A DNA stretch of 39,892 nt, taken from the IMG/VR virus record IMGVR_UViG_3300021964_000174, positions 1-39,892 of that record; one strand, given 5' to 3'. The notes under the pieces are model-generated. The model was not told the DNA's origin, did not search any database, and saw nothing but the letters and a program-made list of their open reading frames with translations. A program made the translations under genes and the position numbers. How positions within the stretch are numbered: position 1 is the first letter of the stretch; each line of letters opens with the position of its first letter. This document shows positions 15,730 through 22,506 of the stretch, in pieces. The stretch comes from a virus.

Positions 15730-17060
15730 TAATCAACGTCCTCATATTCAAGCTCTTCCATCATGTCGTCGAAGGTCATCGGCTTCAGAAGTTCCTTAAT
15801 AGGATCGACCTTCTTGCGCGCCGGCTGGAGTTCACGCCAAGCCATGGCGAGATAGCGGAACGAGTCTGCTGTGTGCGATGTCCAGTCGTGCAATGGCTTG
15901 TCGCGGAACACGCCCTTTTCTTCGACCTTCTCGGCTCGATACTGGCGCAGGGCGTCGAGGCCATAGTCACAGCGCGTGCGGTCAAACCAACAGTGCGGCA
16001 GCGTTTCCCGAACGGCGTTAATGCCGTCTTCCACCTTATGGTTGGGGACGAGCCTGGGCGACAGACCTAGGCCGCGGAGGGTTTCGACCCTGGTCCGACC
16101 CGTCCCCAATTCTCTGACACGGGCGTCATGCGGCACCCAGTCGTCGCCGGGCTTGTAGCCGCGCGCCTTGATGACCGCTGCATAGTGGGGCAAGCCCTGT
16201 CCGTGGGCCTCGTAGTGGTCGATCACTCGGATTTCGTTTCCGATGACCTGCCAGAACCAGATCGCCGTACTGTCGCCAATGCCCAAATCCCAGACCGTAT
16301 GGACAGGCAAGTCAGGATCAGGTCCGATGTCACAGATACGGCCATCTTCGGAGAGTTTGGCCAGTTGGGGTGAATAATAAGCCCCTTCGAATACCTCACG
16401 GAAACCGCCTTCCCAGACGTGGTCATAGAGTTCGGGGCGGTCCAGGCGATCGCGCTGGCGTGTGCGCTCCAGGATCGACGGGAACCAGGGGTTGTCGCGC
16501 CAATTGCATTCGGTGACCTTCACACGGTCGTCGGCGCGGCTTTCACGGAAGCGCATGTGCGTGGCGCTGCGTTTGCTCTCGGGGTTCCACGTGACCCAGA
16601 GTTCGCTGTCTTCTTCGCGCAGCGTCGGGATGAGTTTCATCCACGCTTCATCAGTGACGGGTTCGGCCTCGTCCACCCAGGCGAGCAGTATCCGTGACTT
16701 GGATTTGATGCTGTCGATTGAGCGGTCGAGGCCGGTAAAGCTGTAATGAATGCGGCCTGAGCGGGTGCGGATGTAGCGTTCACCGATGTCGAAGAACGGC
16801 GCGAGCCATGGCGTAGTGCGGATGGCGGCCTTGATCTCTTCGAGCGAGCTATCTTCAAGCGAGTTCTGGAACTGGCGACCGCAAAGGATCATGCCATTCC
16901 TGCCCTGCATATCCCACATCCAGGCGCGAACGGCAGTCATCAGGGCGAAGGATCGTGTCTTACCGGAACCACGGCCACCATAAGCGGCGCGCACGTCAGC
17001 CGATCCCTCGAAGATCGGGATCAGCTTAGGGACGATGTGGATATCAATCGTCTGCGCCAT
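15729..17060 (-). CDS. terL: Terminase large subunit (443 aa)
   Basis: This is the DNA-packaging motor and nuclease. Walker A is GGRGSGKT (residues 28-35). Walker B is ILLAWVDE (124-131) with the catalytic Glu. The coupling motif WVTWNP is at 155-160. The nuclease domain begins with VWDLGIGDS (257-264), carrying the first metal-binding Asp, and a later Asp lies in 'THTADSFRYL'-like sequence (HTADSFRYLA). This arrangement is of the PBSX/Terminase_3 type, common in podovirus-like phages of alphaproteobacteria. It overlaps the small subunit gene by 17 bases. Confidence 0.92.
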   Translation of the reverse strand: MAQTIDIHIVPKLIPIFEGSADVRAAYGGRGSGKTRSFALMTAVRAWMWDMQGRNGMILCGRQFQNSLEDSSLEEIKAAIRTTPWLAPFFDIGERYIRTRSGRIHYSFTGLDRSIDSIKSKSRILLAWVDEAEPVTDEAWMKLIPTLREEDSELWVTWNPESKRSATHMRFRESRADDRVKVTECNWRDNPWFPSILERTRQRDRLDRPELYDHVWEGGFREVFEGAYYSPQLAKLSEDGRICDIGPDPDLPVHTVWDLGIGDSTAIWFWQVIGNEIRVIDHYEAHGQGLPHYAAVIKARGYKPGDDWVPHDARVRELGTGRTRVETLRGLGLSPRLVPNHKVEDGINAVRETLPHCWFDRTRCDYGLDALRQYRAEKVEEKGVFRDKPLHDWTSHTADSFRYLAMAWRELQPARKKVDPIKELLKPMTFDDMMEELEYEDVD

Positions 17061-17331
17061 TCGGTCCGGTCAGCCTGATGGTGATGTTTTGGCCAGGTTC
17101 AAACGGGTTGTCAGGGTCGTTGGCGTGCTGAAGCGGAAGAATGCGGCCTAGCAGCGCGCAGAATGTCTTGTGGTCTTTCTTGGCAACTTCCTTGAGGTAT
17201 CCGAAGCCGCCGTCTTTGTGAGACGCATCAAGGGCGTGCATGATGGTCTCTTTCAGCTCTCGGGTGACAATGGTCAGCGCCTCTGGCTTTCTGCCAGCCC
17301 CTTGTCTCTTCCCTCCGTGTCCGTTTGCCAT
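17044..17331 (-). CDS. terS: Terminase small subunit-like protein (95 aa)
   Basis: A short basic protein starts MANGHGGKRQGAGRKP; the GGKRQGAGRKP opening is very common in small terminases and similar packaging-recognition proteins. Helices follow at residues 20-60. It overlaps the large-subunit gene directly downstream. A pair of inverted repeats lies just upstream of its start. Its role, recognising the packaging site and delivering DNA to TerL, is inferred from sequence start and position. Confidence 0.7.
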   Translation of the reverse strand: MANGHGGKRQGAGRKPEALTIVTRELKETIMHALDASHKDGGFGYLKEVAKKDHKTFCALLGRILPLQHANDPDNPFEPGQNITIRLTGPNGADD

Positions 17332-17341
17332 TTGGTACTCT

Positions 17342-17380
17342 CTTGAATTTTGATTTCATTCAAGTGAACTAAGATCACTT
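17342..17380. repeat. Two interleaved inverted repeats before the terminase genes
   Basis: CTTGAAT (17342-17348) pairs with ATTCAAG (17358-17364), and AAGTGA (17362-17367) pairs with TCACTT (17375-17380). The two stems share three bases, so only one can form at a time. The stretch is A+T-rich compared with its surroundings. It may be an operator, a packaging (pac) site or an mRNA structure; nothing decides between these. Confidence 0.4.
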
Positions 17381-17554
17381 AGTAAGCCAGTAGGCGCCGG
17401 CGAGGTATGCCAGCGTTATGTGGTCCACTGCTCTGATGGGGATGTCGAGTCCAAGGCTTTTGATGACGACGATACCAACGCAGAAAAGCAGGGCGATAAG
17501 CACACCCTGCCTAAGATACTTGGTCACCTTTTGGATCAGACTATCCACTGTCAC
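17375..17554 (-). CDS. Small two-helix membrane protein (59 aa, GTG start)
   Basis: The frame starts with GTG at 17554, preceded by GAGGGGG, and ends 43 bases before the small terminase. The product has a hydrophobic segment at about residues 18-38 (VLIALLFCVGIVVIKSLGLDI) written here only as positions 18-38, and a second shorter one at 46-57. Such size and topology fit a small phage membrane protein, possibly holin-like, but the position before the terminase is unusual for a holin. Confidence 0.5.
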   Translation of the reverse strand: MTVDSLIQKVTKYLRQGVLIALLFCVGIVVIKSLGLDIPIRAVDHITLAYLAGAYWLTK

Positions 17555-17618
17555 GCATCAATCCCCCTCACGGATACGCGACACCACCTATTGGTTTTGT
17601 GTTATTCGTGCGTATTCG

Positions 17619-17846
17619 TCAAGTGGTTTTCGGTGCAAAATCGCCACACCATTCTGTGCACAACGTTACAGGCCAAGCAACATACAGATCAGAATGATCC
17701 TCCAATGCACAACTCTCGAAGAGTTGCTTTGCCAACAATGCATAGTTCACGGCAGTTGGGGCGTGTCTTCTGCATTCGCCGGGTTCTAAGTTGTCAGATA
17801 CCCAATAGGCGCAATTTTTACATTTCCTCTTGGCATTATCACTCAT
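17619..17846 (-). CDS. Small cysteine-rich, probably zinc-binding protein (75 aa)
   Basis: Cysteines occur as CKNC (residues 9-12), then C25, C46, C62 and C66. A CxxC pair followed by spaced cysteines suggests a zinc knuckle or ribbon. The start overlaps the upstream DNA-binding gene by 8 bases, and this gene is in the same leftward run. There is no membrane segment. Function is unknown. Confidence 0.6.
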   Translation of the reverse strand: MSDNAKRKCKNCAYWVSDNLEPGECRRHAPTAVNYALLAKQLFESCALEDHSDLYVAWPVTLCTEWCGDFAPKTT

Positions 17847-18462
17847 CGTTCATTCCTTTCTGGTGCAGGACGGTCATGGCGCGCTCTCGGCTGGCGTGCC
17901 GTATTCCGAGGCGTTCTTCGAGCAACATGCAATATTGCTTCATCTCCTGGAGTTCTATGATGTAGTCCATGCAACGGGCCTCGGCGGCGTCGCGTTGCTT
18001 CTCGTAGTCTGGTGCCAATTGCAATTTGAATCTAAGGTTGCTGTTTTCCGCTAGAAGGCTGGCTTTCGTGGCTTCGAGGGCTCTTATCTTGGCCTCAAGG
18101 CGTCTGATCTTGTTGTCTGCGCTTGGTGGCTTTGGTTGGCGCGGCGGGCGCTGGGTCTTGGCGTTTGGCGTGTGGCGGATATTGGCTCGGCGCTTCATGT
18201 GCCAGGCGATGCTGGACATGTCCGCATGATCGCGACCGATCCATGCTTCGATTGGGCTGCATAGGTTGCGCCTCTCTTCCCGCTCGGCCTTTACAATCAT
18301 CTCCCTCGCTCTTGACTGTGAAACGCCGAGAAATTCGCCGATCTCCCTGTAGGTGTGGGTTGTGGTCCGTCTGAGCCGTAAGGCGGCGTGGCGGCGGTGC
18401 CAATGCCGCTCACGCTCTTGGATGTTGTCGGGCACGAGGCCGTTTTCGACGATCTCAGCCAC
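17839..18462 (-). CDS. HTH DNA-binding protein with coiled coil (207 aa)
   Basis: Residues about 36-60 (THTYREIGEFLGVSQSRAREM) form a clear helix-turn-helix of the sigma-70-region-4/LuxR-like or ParB-like size. Further on there is a basic proline-rich linker (about 95-115) and a coiled coil (115-200) for dimerisation. It sits just upstream of the terminase genes, so it could be a late-gene regulator or a packaging-related protein. It overlaps the upstream gene by 8 bases. Confidence 0.55.
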   Translation of the reverse strand: MAEIVENGLVPDNIQERERHWHRRHAALRLRRTTTHTYREIGEFLGVSQSRAREMIVKAEREERRNLCSPIEAWIGRDHADMSSIAWHMKRRANIRHTPNAKTQRPPRQPKPPSADNKIRRLEAKIRALEATKASLLAENSNLRFKLQLAPDYEKQRDAAEARCMDYIIELQEMKQYCMLLEERLGIRHASRERAMTVLHQKGMNDE

Positions 18463-18694
18463 CGCTAAGCGCTCCCATCTTTGCGGCTATGTAGTCTCTG
18501 GCGATCTGTTGAATGGTCATGTCGCACGATGTCCATGACGTTCCGCCGACGTATTCGTGAACTTTGCCGCCGAAGATCACGTTGATGGCAACGCCGTTGG
18601 TGGACGTGTGGGAGACGTTGAAGGCGTGCTTGGGCACCATTGTCTCTAGCTTCTGCTCTGTCCTGTGGGCGAGCTGGCGGGTTGTGAGTTTCAT
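18455..18694 (-). CDS. Hypothetical small phage protein (79 aa)
   Basis: The ATG overlaps the previous stop (ATGA). The N-terminal 30 residues are basic and helical; the rest is mixed alpha-beta with 'GGKVHEYVGGTSW' near residue 43. There are no cysteine pairs, membrane segments or known motifs. It is part of the small-gene block downstream of the ribbon-helix-helix regulator. Confidence 0.5.
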   Translation of the reverse strand: MKLTTRQLAHRTEQKLETMVPKHAFNVSHTSTNGVAINVIFGGKVHEYVGGTSWTSCDMTIQQIARDYIAAKMGALSGG

Positions 18695-18906
18695 TCTGAC
18701 CCTCTGATATGCCGTTCAAGTTGTTCGATCTGCAACCGCTGGCCCTCGATTGTGCGTTGCAGTGGCTCCACTTCAGCTGACCTCATGTCGGCCAGTTGAG
18801 CCGTTAGCCGGTTGATCTCTCCAATGGCGAGTGTCAGGGCAACGTCTTTGACGTGCTTTCGATGATCCCTGATCGCTTGTTGCATCATGGATATGTCTGC
18901 TGTCAT
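18691..18906 (-). CDS. Small coiled-coil protein (71 aa)
   Basis: The protein is almost wholly helical with heptad-like leucines from residue 25 to 68 (LAIGEINRLTAQLADM... LQRTIEGQRLQIEQLE). It overlaps its neighbours on both sides with ATGA junctions, so it is co-translated with the ribbon-helix-helix regulator. It may dimerise or bind a partner. Function is unknown. Confidence 0.5.
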   Translation of the reverse strand: MTADISMMQQAIRDHRKHVKDVALTLAIGEINRLTAQLADMRSAEVEPLQRTIEGQRLQIEQLERHIRGSE

Positions 18907-19100
18907 TTTGCTGCGCCCCGACGGTTGAGAGCGTCGCGGCGGTTGAGGTAATGCCGCAGGGCGACGTTCACAATCTCGGTCATGGATGAGTCATCCACGC
19001 CTGCGTAGTATTTGACGCGGCGGCGCTCGTCCTCGTCGAGGCGGATGGTGACGCGGGTTTCGTTGCCTTCGTACTTACGTGGGCGACCTAGCTTTGCCAT
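18903..19100 (-). CDS. Ribbon-helix-helix transcriptional regulator (65 aa)
   Basis: After a GRPRKY start resembling an AT-hook, residues 15-20 (RVTIRL) form the DNA-contacting beta strand, followed by two helices (DEDERRRVKYYAGV and SMTEIVNVALRHYL). This is the Arc/MetJ/CopG layout. AAAGGAG precedes the ATG. It is the first gene of the leftward run, divergent from a promoter that contains a perfect 17-bp palindrome 80 bases away. It is probably the repressor of that promoter and perhaps of its own. Confidence 0.75.
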   Translation of the reverse strand: MAKLGRPRKYEGNETRVTIRLDEDERRRVKYYAGVDDSSMTEIVNVALRHYLNRRDALNRRGAAK

Positions 19101-19133
19101 GTGTGGCTCCTTTGCTACTAACCAACAATTCAG

Positions 19134-19162
19134 ACATTAAATATAAAAAAAGATGAGATCAA
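19134..19162 (-). promoter_or_regulatory. Leftward sigma-70-like promoter of the ribbon-helix-helix gene
   Basis: Reading leftward, TTGATC (19162-19157) and TAATGT (19139-19134) are separated by 17 bases of T-rich DNA. The predicted start is about 27 bases before the ATG at 19100. The match to the -35 and -10 consensus is fair and the spacing ideal. Confidence 0.5.
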
Positions 19163-19175
19163 GGCAATTCTGCTG

Positions 19176-19204
19176 TTGACATTACGTCAGACGTAATCTA
19201 TCTT
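19176..19204 (+). promoter_or_regulatory. Rightward promoter with palindromic operator in its spacer
   Basis: TTGACA (19176-19181) is a perfect -35 box, followed after exactly 17 bases by TATCTT (19199-19204). The spacer holds ATTACGTC-A-GACGTAAT (19181-19197), a perfect inverted repeat. A protein bound there would block RNA polymerase. The nearby ribbon-helix-helix protein is the obvious candidate. The promoter serves the small genes from 19234. Confidence 0.7.
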
Positions 19205-19233
19205 CAAATCATCGCAAGCAAGGAGATGGGAAC

Positions 19234-19326
19234 ATGATGGCTTCGACAATCTTGGTGGTGCTCACCTGTATCGTACCGGTTCTAACAGTCGCTCTGGCGG
19301 CTCTGGCATGGGACATCGAGCAATGA
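19234..19326 (+). CDS. Small membrane peptide (30 aa)
   Basis: AAGGAGATGGGAAC leads into ATGATG at 19234. The peptide has one hydrophobic segment covering residues 5-25 and a short acidic tail (WDIEQ). Its stop overlaps the start of the next small gene (ATGA). It is the first gene after the strong rightward promoter with its operator, which supports expression. The role is unknown; single-pass peptides of this size can be toxins, lysis regulators or exclusion peptides. Confidence 0.55.
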   Translation: MMASTILVVLTCIVPVLTVALAALAWDIEQ

Positions 19327-19472
19327 GCAACCACCACATGCATCCAACCATCGCTATGCGTTTGAAGTGGGTCGAGTCGTTACTGGCACAAGGCTATTCG
19401 CTCAGTGAGGCGATTGAAATTGCTTGGAATGCCAAGTGGGATCAATGGAAAGGCTGGCATAGCGGTCAGTGA
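19323..19472 (+). CDS. Small helical protein (49 aa)
   Basis: The ATG overlaps the preceding stop (ATGA). The product has a His-rich start (MSNHHMHP) and a helical body with 'WVESLLAQGYSLSEAIEIAW', a pattern resembling UBA- or CUE-like short helical bundles or phage adapter domains. It is Trp-rich at the C-terminus. The family is not recognised. Confidence 0.5.
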   Translation: MSNHHMHPTIAMRLKWVESLLAQGYSLSEAIEIAWNAKWDQWKGWHSGQ

Positions 19473-19480
19473 TTGTAGCG

Positions 19481-19521
19481 GTGTCCCCATCCTACGGGGT
19501 GGGGCATCCCCTGCAATCAAG
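19481..19521 (+). promoter_or_regulatory. Leader with alternative G/C-tract pairings before the membrane coiled-coil gene
   Basis: A central GGGGTGGGG (19496-19504) can pair with the upstream CCCC-ATCC (19485-19492) or with the downstream ATCCCC (19506-19511). A separate small stem CCTGC/GCAGG follows (19510-19525). Competing pairings just before a gene are the layout of an attenuator, but no leader peptide or U-tract is evident. Confidence 0.3.
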
Positions 19522-19546
19522 CAGGAACTTAATCGGAGGTGGGACA

Positions 19547-20431
19547 ATGATTGAGTGGAACACGGGCCATAAGCTGGCTCTGGTTGGCGGCGTCGGGGCG
19601 CTTGGAACCGATGTCGCTATGAACGTGATTAACCTTCACGACAAGACGGGCACCTACTTTGACCCGTCAATTGCTGCGGCGATTGTCGCGGGGTTTGTCA
19701 CGGTGATCGCGGTGGGTTTGATCTCTCAGACCTGGCGCGAACGCAAAGTGTTGTCGTGCGTGGGGGTGGTTGCTTTGCTGGCGACGGCAATGGCTTTCAG
19801 CTTCACGATGTCGATCGATCGCGTAACGCAGCAACATGAGGCTTCGCTGATGAAGCGGGCCTTGGCTGAGGAAAAGCGGCGGATCGACACCAGCATTGAT
19901 AAGGTTCGGATTGAAGAGGTGCGCAGCATCATCAAAGACGAGAACCTGATCGCGGTCGTACAACGTGAATGCGTTGACGATATTCGGATGCCAGACGGGT
20001 CAGTGATACAGAACGCATCATATGATCCGACACGGCACCGGCCTGAGATGTGGCCGCGTTGTGCTTCGGCGCATAAGCGGCTGGCTTCGCTTCGCAGCGA
20101 GATCGAACAGGCTCAGGCGATGCTGGCGGCAATGACCAAGGTGGAGTTGTGGGAAGTAGATGCATCAGCCAAATCGCTGGCGCAGGCGTTGCCGGTTTCC
20201 CAGCGGCATATCTCACACTTTACGCCTTGGTTGCTCCCCCTGGTGCTGCTGATTGGCGGCGCGGTGCTGTTGCACATTGGGGCGAGCGGTCGGAACGTGA
20301 CGTTTGCCGAGAAGGTGAGACGGTACGTTGACGGCGAAGTGGATCGGACGGGCAAGCGGCCGACGATCAAGTCCGTGGCCAAGGCTTTCGACATTTCGGA
20401 AGCGCGGGCGAAAAAGTATATGGCAGCGTAA
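19547..20431 (+). CDS. Membrane protein with coiled coil and C-terminal HTH-like segment (294 aa)
   Basis: GGAGGTGGG precedes the ATG at 19547. There are hydrophobic segments at about residues 10-25, 42-60, 70-88 and 230-250. Between them lies a long charged coiled coil (about 95-210) with two cysteines in the middle. The C-terminal 40 residues (TGKRPTIKSVAKAFDISEARAKKYM, positions about 268-292) resemble a small helix-turn-helix. The layout (membrane, external or cytoplasmic coil, membrane, soluble tail) mirrors the convergent gene at 20679-21749. The function is not known; membrane sensing or superinfection exclusion is conceivable. Confidence 0.6.
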   Translation: MIEWNTGHKLALVGGVGALGTDVAMNVINLHDKTGTYFDPSIAAAIVAGFVTVIAVGLISQTWRERKVLSCVGVVALLATAMAFSFTMSIDRVTQQHEASLMKRALAEEKRRIDTSIDKVRIEEVRSIIKDENLIAVVQRECVDDIRMPDGSVIQNASYDPTRHRPEMWPRCASAHKRLASLRSEIEQAQAMLAAMTKVELWEVDASAKSLAQALPVSQRHISHFTPWLLPLVLLIGGAVLLHIGASGRNVTFAEKVRRYVDGEVDRTGKRPTIKSVAKAFDISEARAKKYMAA

Positions 20432-20438
20432 GAAAGAG

Positions 20439-20466
20439 GGCGGTCCTGATCGGGCCGCCTTTTTTT
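20439..20466 (+). terminator. Rho-independent terminator
   Basis: GGCGGTCC and GGGCCGCC form an eight-pair stem (one U-G) with a five-base loop, followed by seven Ts. It starts eight bases after the stop of the 19547 gene. It may also slow leftward transcription from the convergent operon. Confidence 0.85.
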
Positions 20467-20493
20467 GTGCGCTCAGATGAACGAAATTCATTG

Positions 20494-20652
20494 TTATGAT
20501 GGTGGATGCAACCGCTGTCGGAGGCGATAGACGCGGCCGGCGACGGCGTTTCGCGTGGTACGGAACACCTTGGCGATCTGGCTGAAGGTCAGGCCCTTGT
20601 TGAGAAGGGCCAACAGCGCGTGATCGTGGTCGGGTTCCCAAGTGGTTCGCAT
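20494..20652 (-). CDS. GcrA-like mini DNA-binding protein (52 aa)
   Basis: TAGGAG precedes the ATG at 20652. The sequence starts MRTTWEPDHDHALLALLNKG and continues LTFSQIAKVFRTTRNAVAG, then RVYRLRQRL. This matches the N-terminal helix-turn-helix of GcrA, whose hallmark is W(T/E)..R...L..LW..G.S..QIA...G.(S/T)RNAVIGKVHRLGL. GcrA is a sigma-70-associated cell-cycle activator of alphaproteobacteria that acts at CcrM-methylated GANTC promoters. Here only the DNA-binding part is present; the sigma-binding C-terminus is missing. It is the last gene of the leftward early operon. Confidence 0.75.
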   Translation of the reverse strand: MRTTWEPDHDHALLALLNKGLTFSQIAKVFRTTRNAVAGRVYRLRQRLHPPS

Positions 20653-20678
20653 AGGTGTCTCCTATGTTAACGCACGCA

Positions 20679-21749
20679 CTAATGGCGCTGGGCGAGTTCT
20701 GGGAAGTCTTGCTCCAGCTCGCGCATCAAGCGGTTGATGGCCTCGCTGTCGTGTCCTTTGGCGGTCTTGGCGTAAACAACCGTGTTAGATGTGTGATGTC
20801 CATGCGGGAGCGGTGGCGGCTCTGAGGCGGGCAGAGGGATTGGCTGGGGGTCATAACCGTCGGCGGCGATCCAGCGGTTACGGGGGCGCTCTGGCGGCGG
20901 TGTTGCAACGGTGGGAGCGCGGTGCTGGCCAAGTTCCCAGCCGAGAATTGTGATCAGGCCGGTCAGCAGGACGGTCAGGTAGAGCATGATGGACTTGCCG
21001 CCCCACCAATCCGTGGCCTCGGTGCTGTTACGGTCAAGCATAAACCAGCTTGTGATCGCGCGGGTCTGGGCCAGCGCTGGGTTGGTCATTCGCTTGTTGG
21101 TTTCGGCCTCGGTGCGGGCGACTTCCAGCTGCTCGCCAAGGGTTTTCAGTTCCGCGAGAATAACCTGACGACGGGTTGCATTAGCTTTTTGAGCTTCGAG
21201 ACGAGCGATCTCCCGGCAAACCTGCTCTGAGATGGCGAGGGTTGTGTCCGTGCATTGCTTGGTGCGGGCGTAAATATTGGCGCCGCGATCGGTTCTTTGC
21301 TTTTGCTCAATGATGAGGGCTTCGTAGGTTTCGGGGCTTTCGTATTTGGTGCGCCATGCTGTTTCGGCACGGAGGTTCCCCATTGCTGTTTCGAGGCGTT
21401 TGACTTCGGCGACGGCGTTCTCATGCAACCGATTGTCATTATACACCGATGTCATGTAGTGGTCGCGCAAGATGGTGGCCGACGAGTAGTCGCTGACGAT
21501 GTTGAAGAAGATCGCAATACCCGCCATGACGCTGGCCATGACAAATGACACCCACTCACCACGCTGGAAGCGGAGGCTTGCCAGGCGGACGAGCAGGGAG
21601 ACGAGGAAGGCGACGGAGGCGCAGACGGCGAACATAATGGCCGCGAAGGGCATCTCGCCAAGCATGAGGCTGTAACCGTAATAGCCAGACAGGAACATGC
21701 TGGCGGACACGAGGATCCAGTTGCAGATGCGAAGCTCTAGGTTGTGCAT
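20679..21749 (-). CDS. Large membrane protein with periplasmic or cytoplasmic coiled coil (356 aa)
   Basis: Hydrophobic segments lie at about residues 8-28, 33-55 and 68-86, then a coiled coil (about 100-210), a further membrane segment (about 254-272) and a Pro-rich soluble tail of about 80 residues. There are two cysteines in the coil region. No enzymatic motif was recognised. Topology resembles that of the convergently transcribed gene at 19547-20431, although the sequences are not obviously alike. It is the longest gene in the early leftward operon. Confidence 0.6.
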   Translation of the reverse strand: MHNLELRICNWILVSASMFLSGYYGYSLMLGEMPFAAIMFAVCASVAFLVSLLVRLASLRFQRGEWVSFVMASVMAGIAIFFNIVSDYSSATILRDHYMTSVYNDNRLHENAVAEVKRLETAMGNLRAETAWRTKYESPETYEALIIEQKQRTDRGANIYARTKQCTDTTLAISEQVCREIARLEAQKANATRRQVILAELKTLGEQLEVARTEAETNKRMTNPALAQTRAITSWFMLDRNSTEATDWWGGKSIMLYLTVLLTGLITILGWELGQHRAPTVATPPPERPRNRWIAADGYDPQPIPLPASEPPPLPHGHHTSNTVVYAKTAKGHDSEAINRLMRELEQDFPELAQRH

Positions 21750-21751
21750 TG

Positions 21752-21889
21752 TCAGCCTCCGGGGGTTCGACGCACAACTTTCTGACGCTTCGATTTCTTC
21801 TGTCGTATGCGCTCGCTAACAGATTTGCGGGTCTCTGTCTTGACCAACTTGCCGTCCTTGAGCTTGTAGCCCTTAATCTGTGTCGTCAT
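21752..21889 (-). CDS. Small very basic protein (45 aa)
   Basis: The start is the ATG at 21889 (MTTQIKGYKLKDGKL); an in-frame ATG at 21958 is less likely. The product is Lys/Arg-rich, with the C-terminal half SVSERIRQKKSKRQKVVRR consisting mostly of basic residues. It could bind nucleic acid. It overlaps the tiny upstream gene and ends two bases before the membrane-protein gene. Confidence 0.5.
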   Translation of the reverse strand: MTTQIKGYKLKDGKLVKTETRKSVSERIRQKKSKRQKVVRRTPGG

Positions 21890-21962
21890 GGTCGTCTTCC
21901 AACAACCAGAGCAGGGCAAAGCTGATCTGGTCGTTGATCCATTGGATGAGGGCGGCAATCAT
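21873..21962 (-). CDS. Tiny amphipathic membrane-type peptide (29 aa)
   Basis: The ATG overlaps the stop of the zinc-ribbon gene (ATGA). Residues 3-20 are hydrophobic with tryptophans, and the tail is DDHDDTD. Coupling to the preceding gene favours translation, but length alone gives weak support. No family is recognised. Confidence 0.35.
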   Translation of the reverse strand: MIAALIQWINDQISFALLWLLEDDHDDTD

Positions 21963-22204
21963 GGCATTGGCCTTTTCAGCCAAGCGAGGTCTACGATTGG
22001 AACCTTGGACGGCGCAGCGCCCTTTAGCTCGCGGTCCAGGTTGATGTTGTTTTGACGCTCGCGATACCAGGCGGCTTTTCGTTCTGGCGTGAGCTTGCCC
22101 TTGCCAAGCGCCTTCATGCGCTTGTTGGAGTATTTGACGGCGCAGGGCTGGCAGAGCTGTTTGGTGGCGGTGGGTCCACCGCAGTCCTTACAGGTTGGCA
22201 TCAC
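21959..22204 (-). CDS. Zinc-ribbon small protein (81 aa)
   Basis: The N-terminus has CKDCGG (residues 5-10) and CQPC (18-21), a CxxC-x9-CxxC zinc ribbon. A basic helix follows (KYSNKRMKALGKGKLTPERK). It is coupled to both neighbours by ATGA overlaps. The combination of ribbon and basic helix suggests DNA or RNA contact. Function is unknown. Confidence 0.65.
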   Translation of the reverse strand: MMPTCKDCGGPTATKQLCQPCAVKYSNKRMKALGKGKLTPERKAAWYRERQNNINLDRELKGAAPSKVPIVDLAWLKRPMP

Positions 22205-22506
22205 ACACCTCCCGGAACGTACAGGCAGCGCGGGCCAAGCGTTGGGTGAATGCAGGCGTGATAGCGCCCGTCCTGACTTGGCTTAAAGTCTTTCGGAAAG
22301 AACCGACCGATGCCGTACTGATTGCGGGCGGTAACCGAGCCGTCACGGTTGATGTGCACCTTGGCCGGCGCGCAGTCTTTGCCGGAACAGCAGTAAGGCG
22401 AATACCAGTCGTGCGCCTTGACCGGCTGGTGCCAGCCGATCAAGAACAGAATGAAGAACATGAGCATTGCGATTGCAATCGCGCCGGTGACGTATTCGTC
22501 CTTCAT
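22201..22506 (-). CDS. Membrane-anchored or secreted Cys-rich protein (101 aa)
   Basis: A hydrophobic segment (about residues 7-25) after a short charged start looks like a signal anchor. The rest begins HDWYSPYCCSGKDCAPA, a CC...C pattern found in small secreted proteins of Rhizobiales. Further cysteines are at the C-terminus (YHACIHP and PRCLY). Disulfides and an envelope location are likely. Such a protein in an early operon may act in the host periplasm. Confidence 0.6.
   Translation of the reverse strand: MKDEYVTGAIAIAMLMFFILFLIGWHQPVKAHDWYSPYCCSGKDCAPAKVHINRDGSVTARNQYGIGRFFPKDFKPSQDGRYHACIHPTLGPRCLYVPGGV

Noticed and set aside
16589-16604. GGTTCCACGTGACCCA in the large terminase gene as a second parS.
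   Set aside because: Only one half matches; the other arm lacks AAAC, so the palindrome is broken.
19469-19546. Extended start of the 19547 membrane protein.
   Set aside because: The extension covers the leader hairpins and has no ribosome-binding site, whereas GGAGGTGGG sits before 19547.
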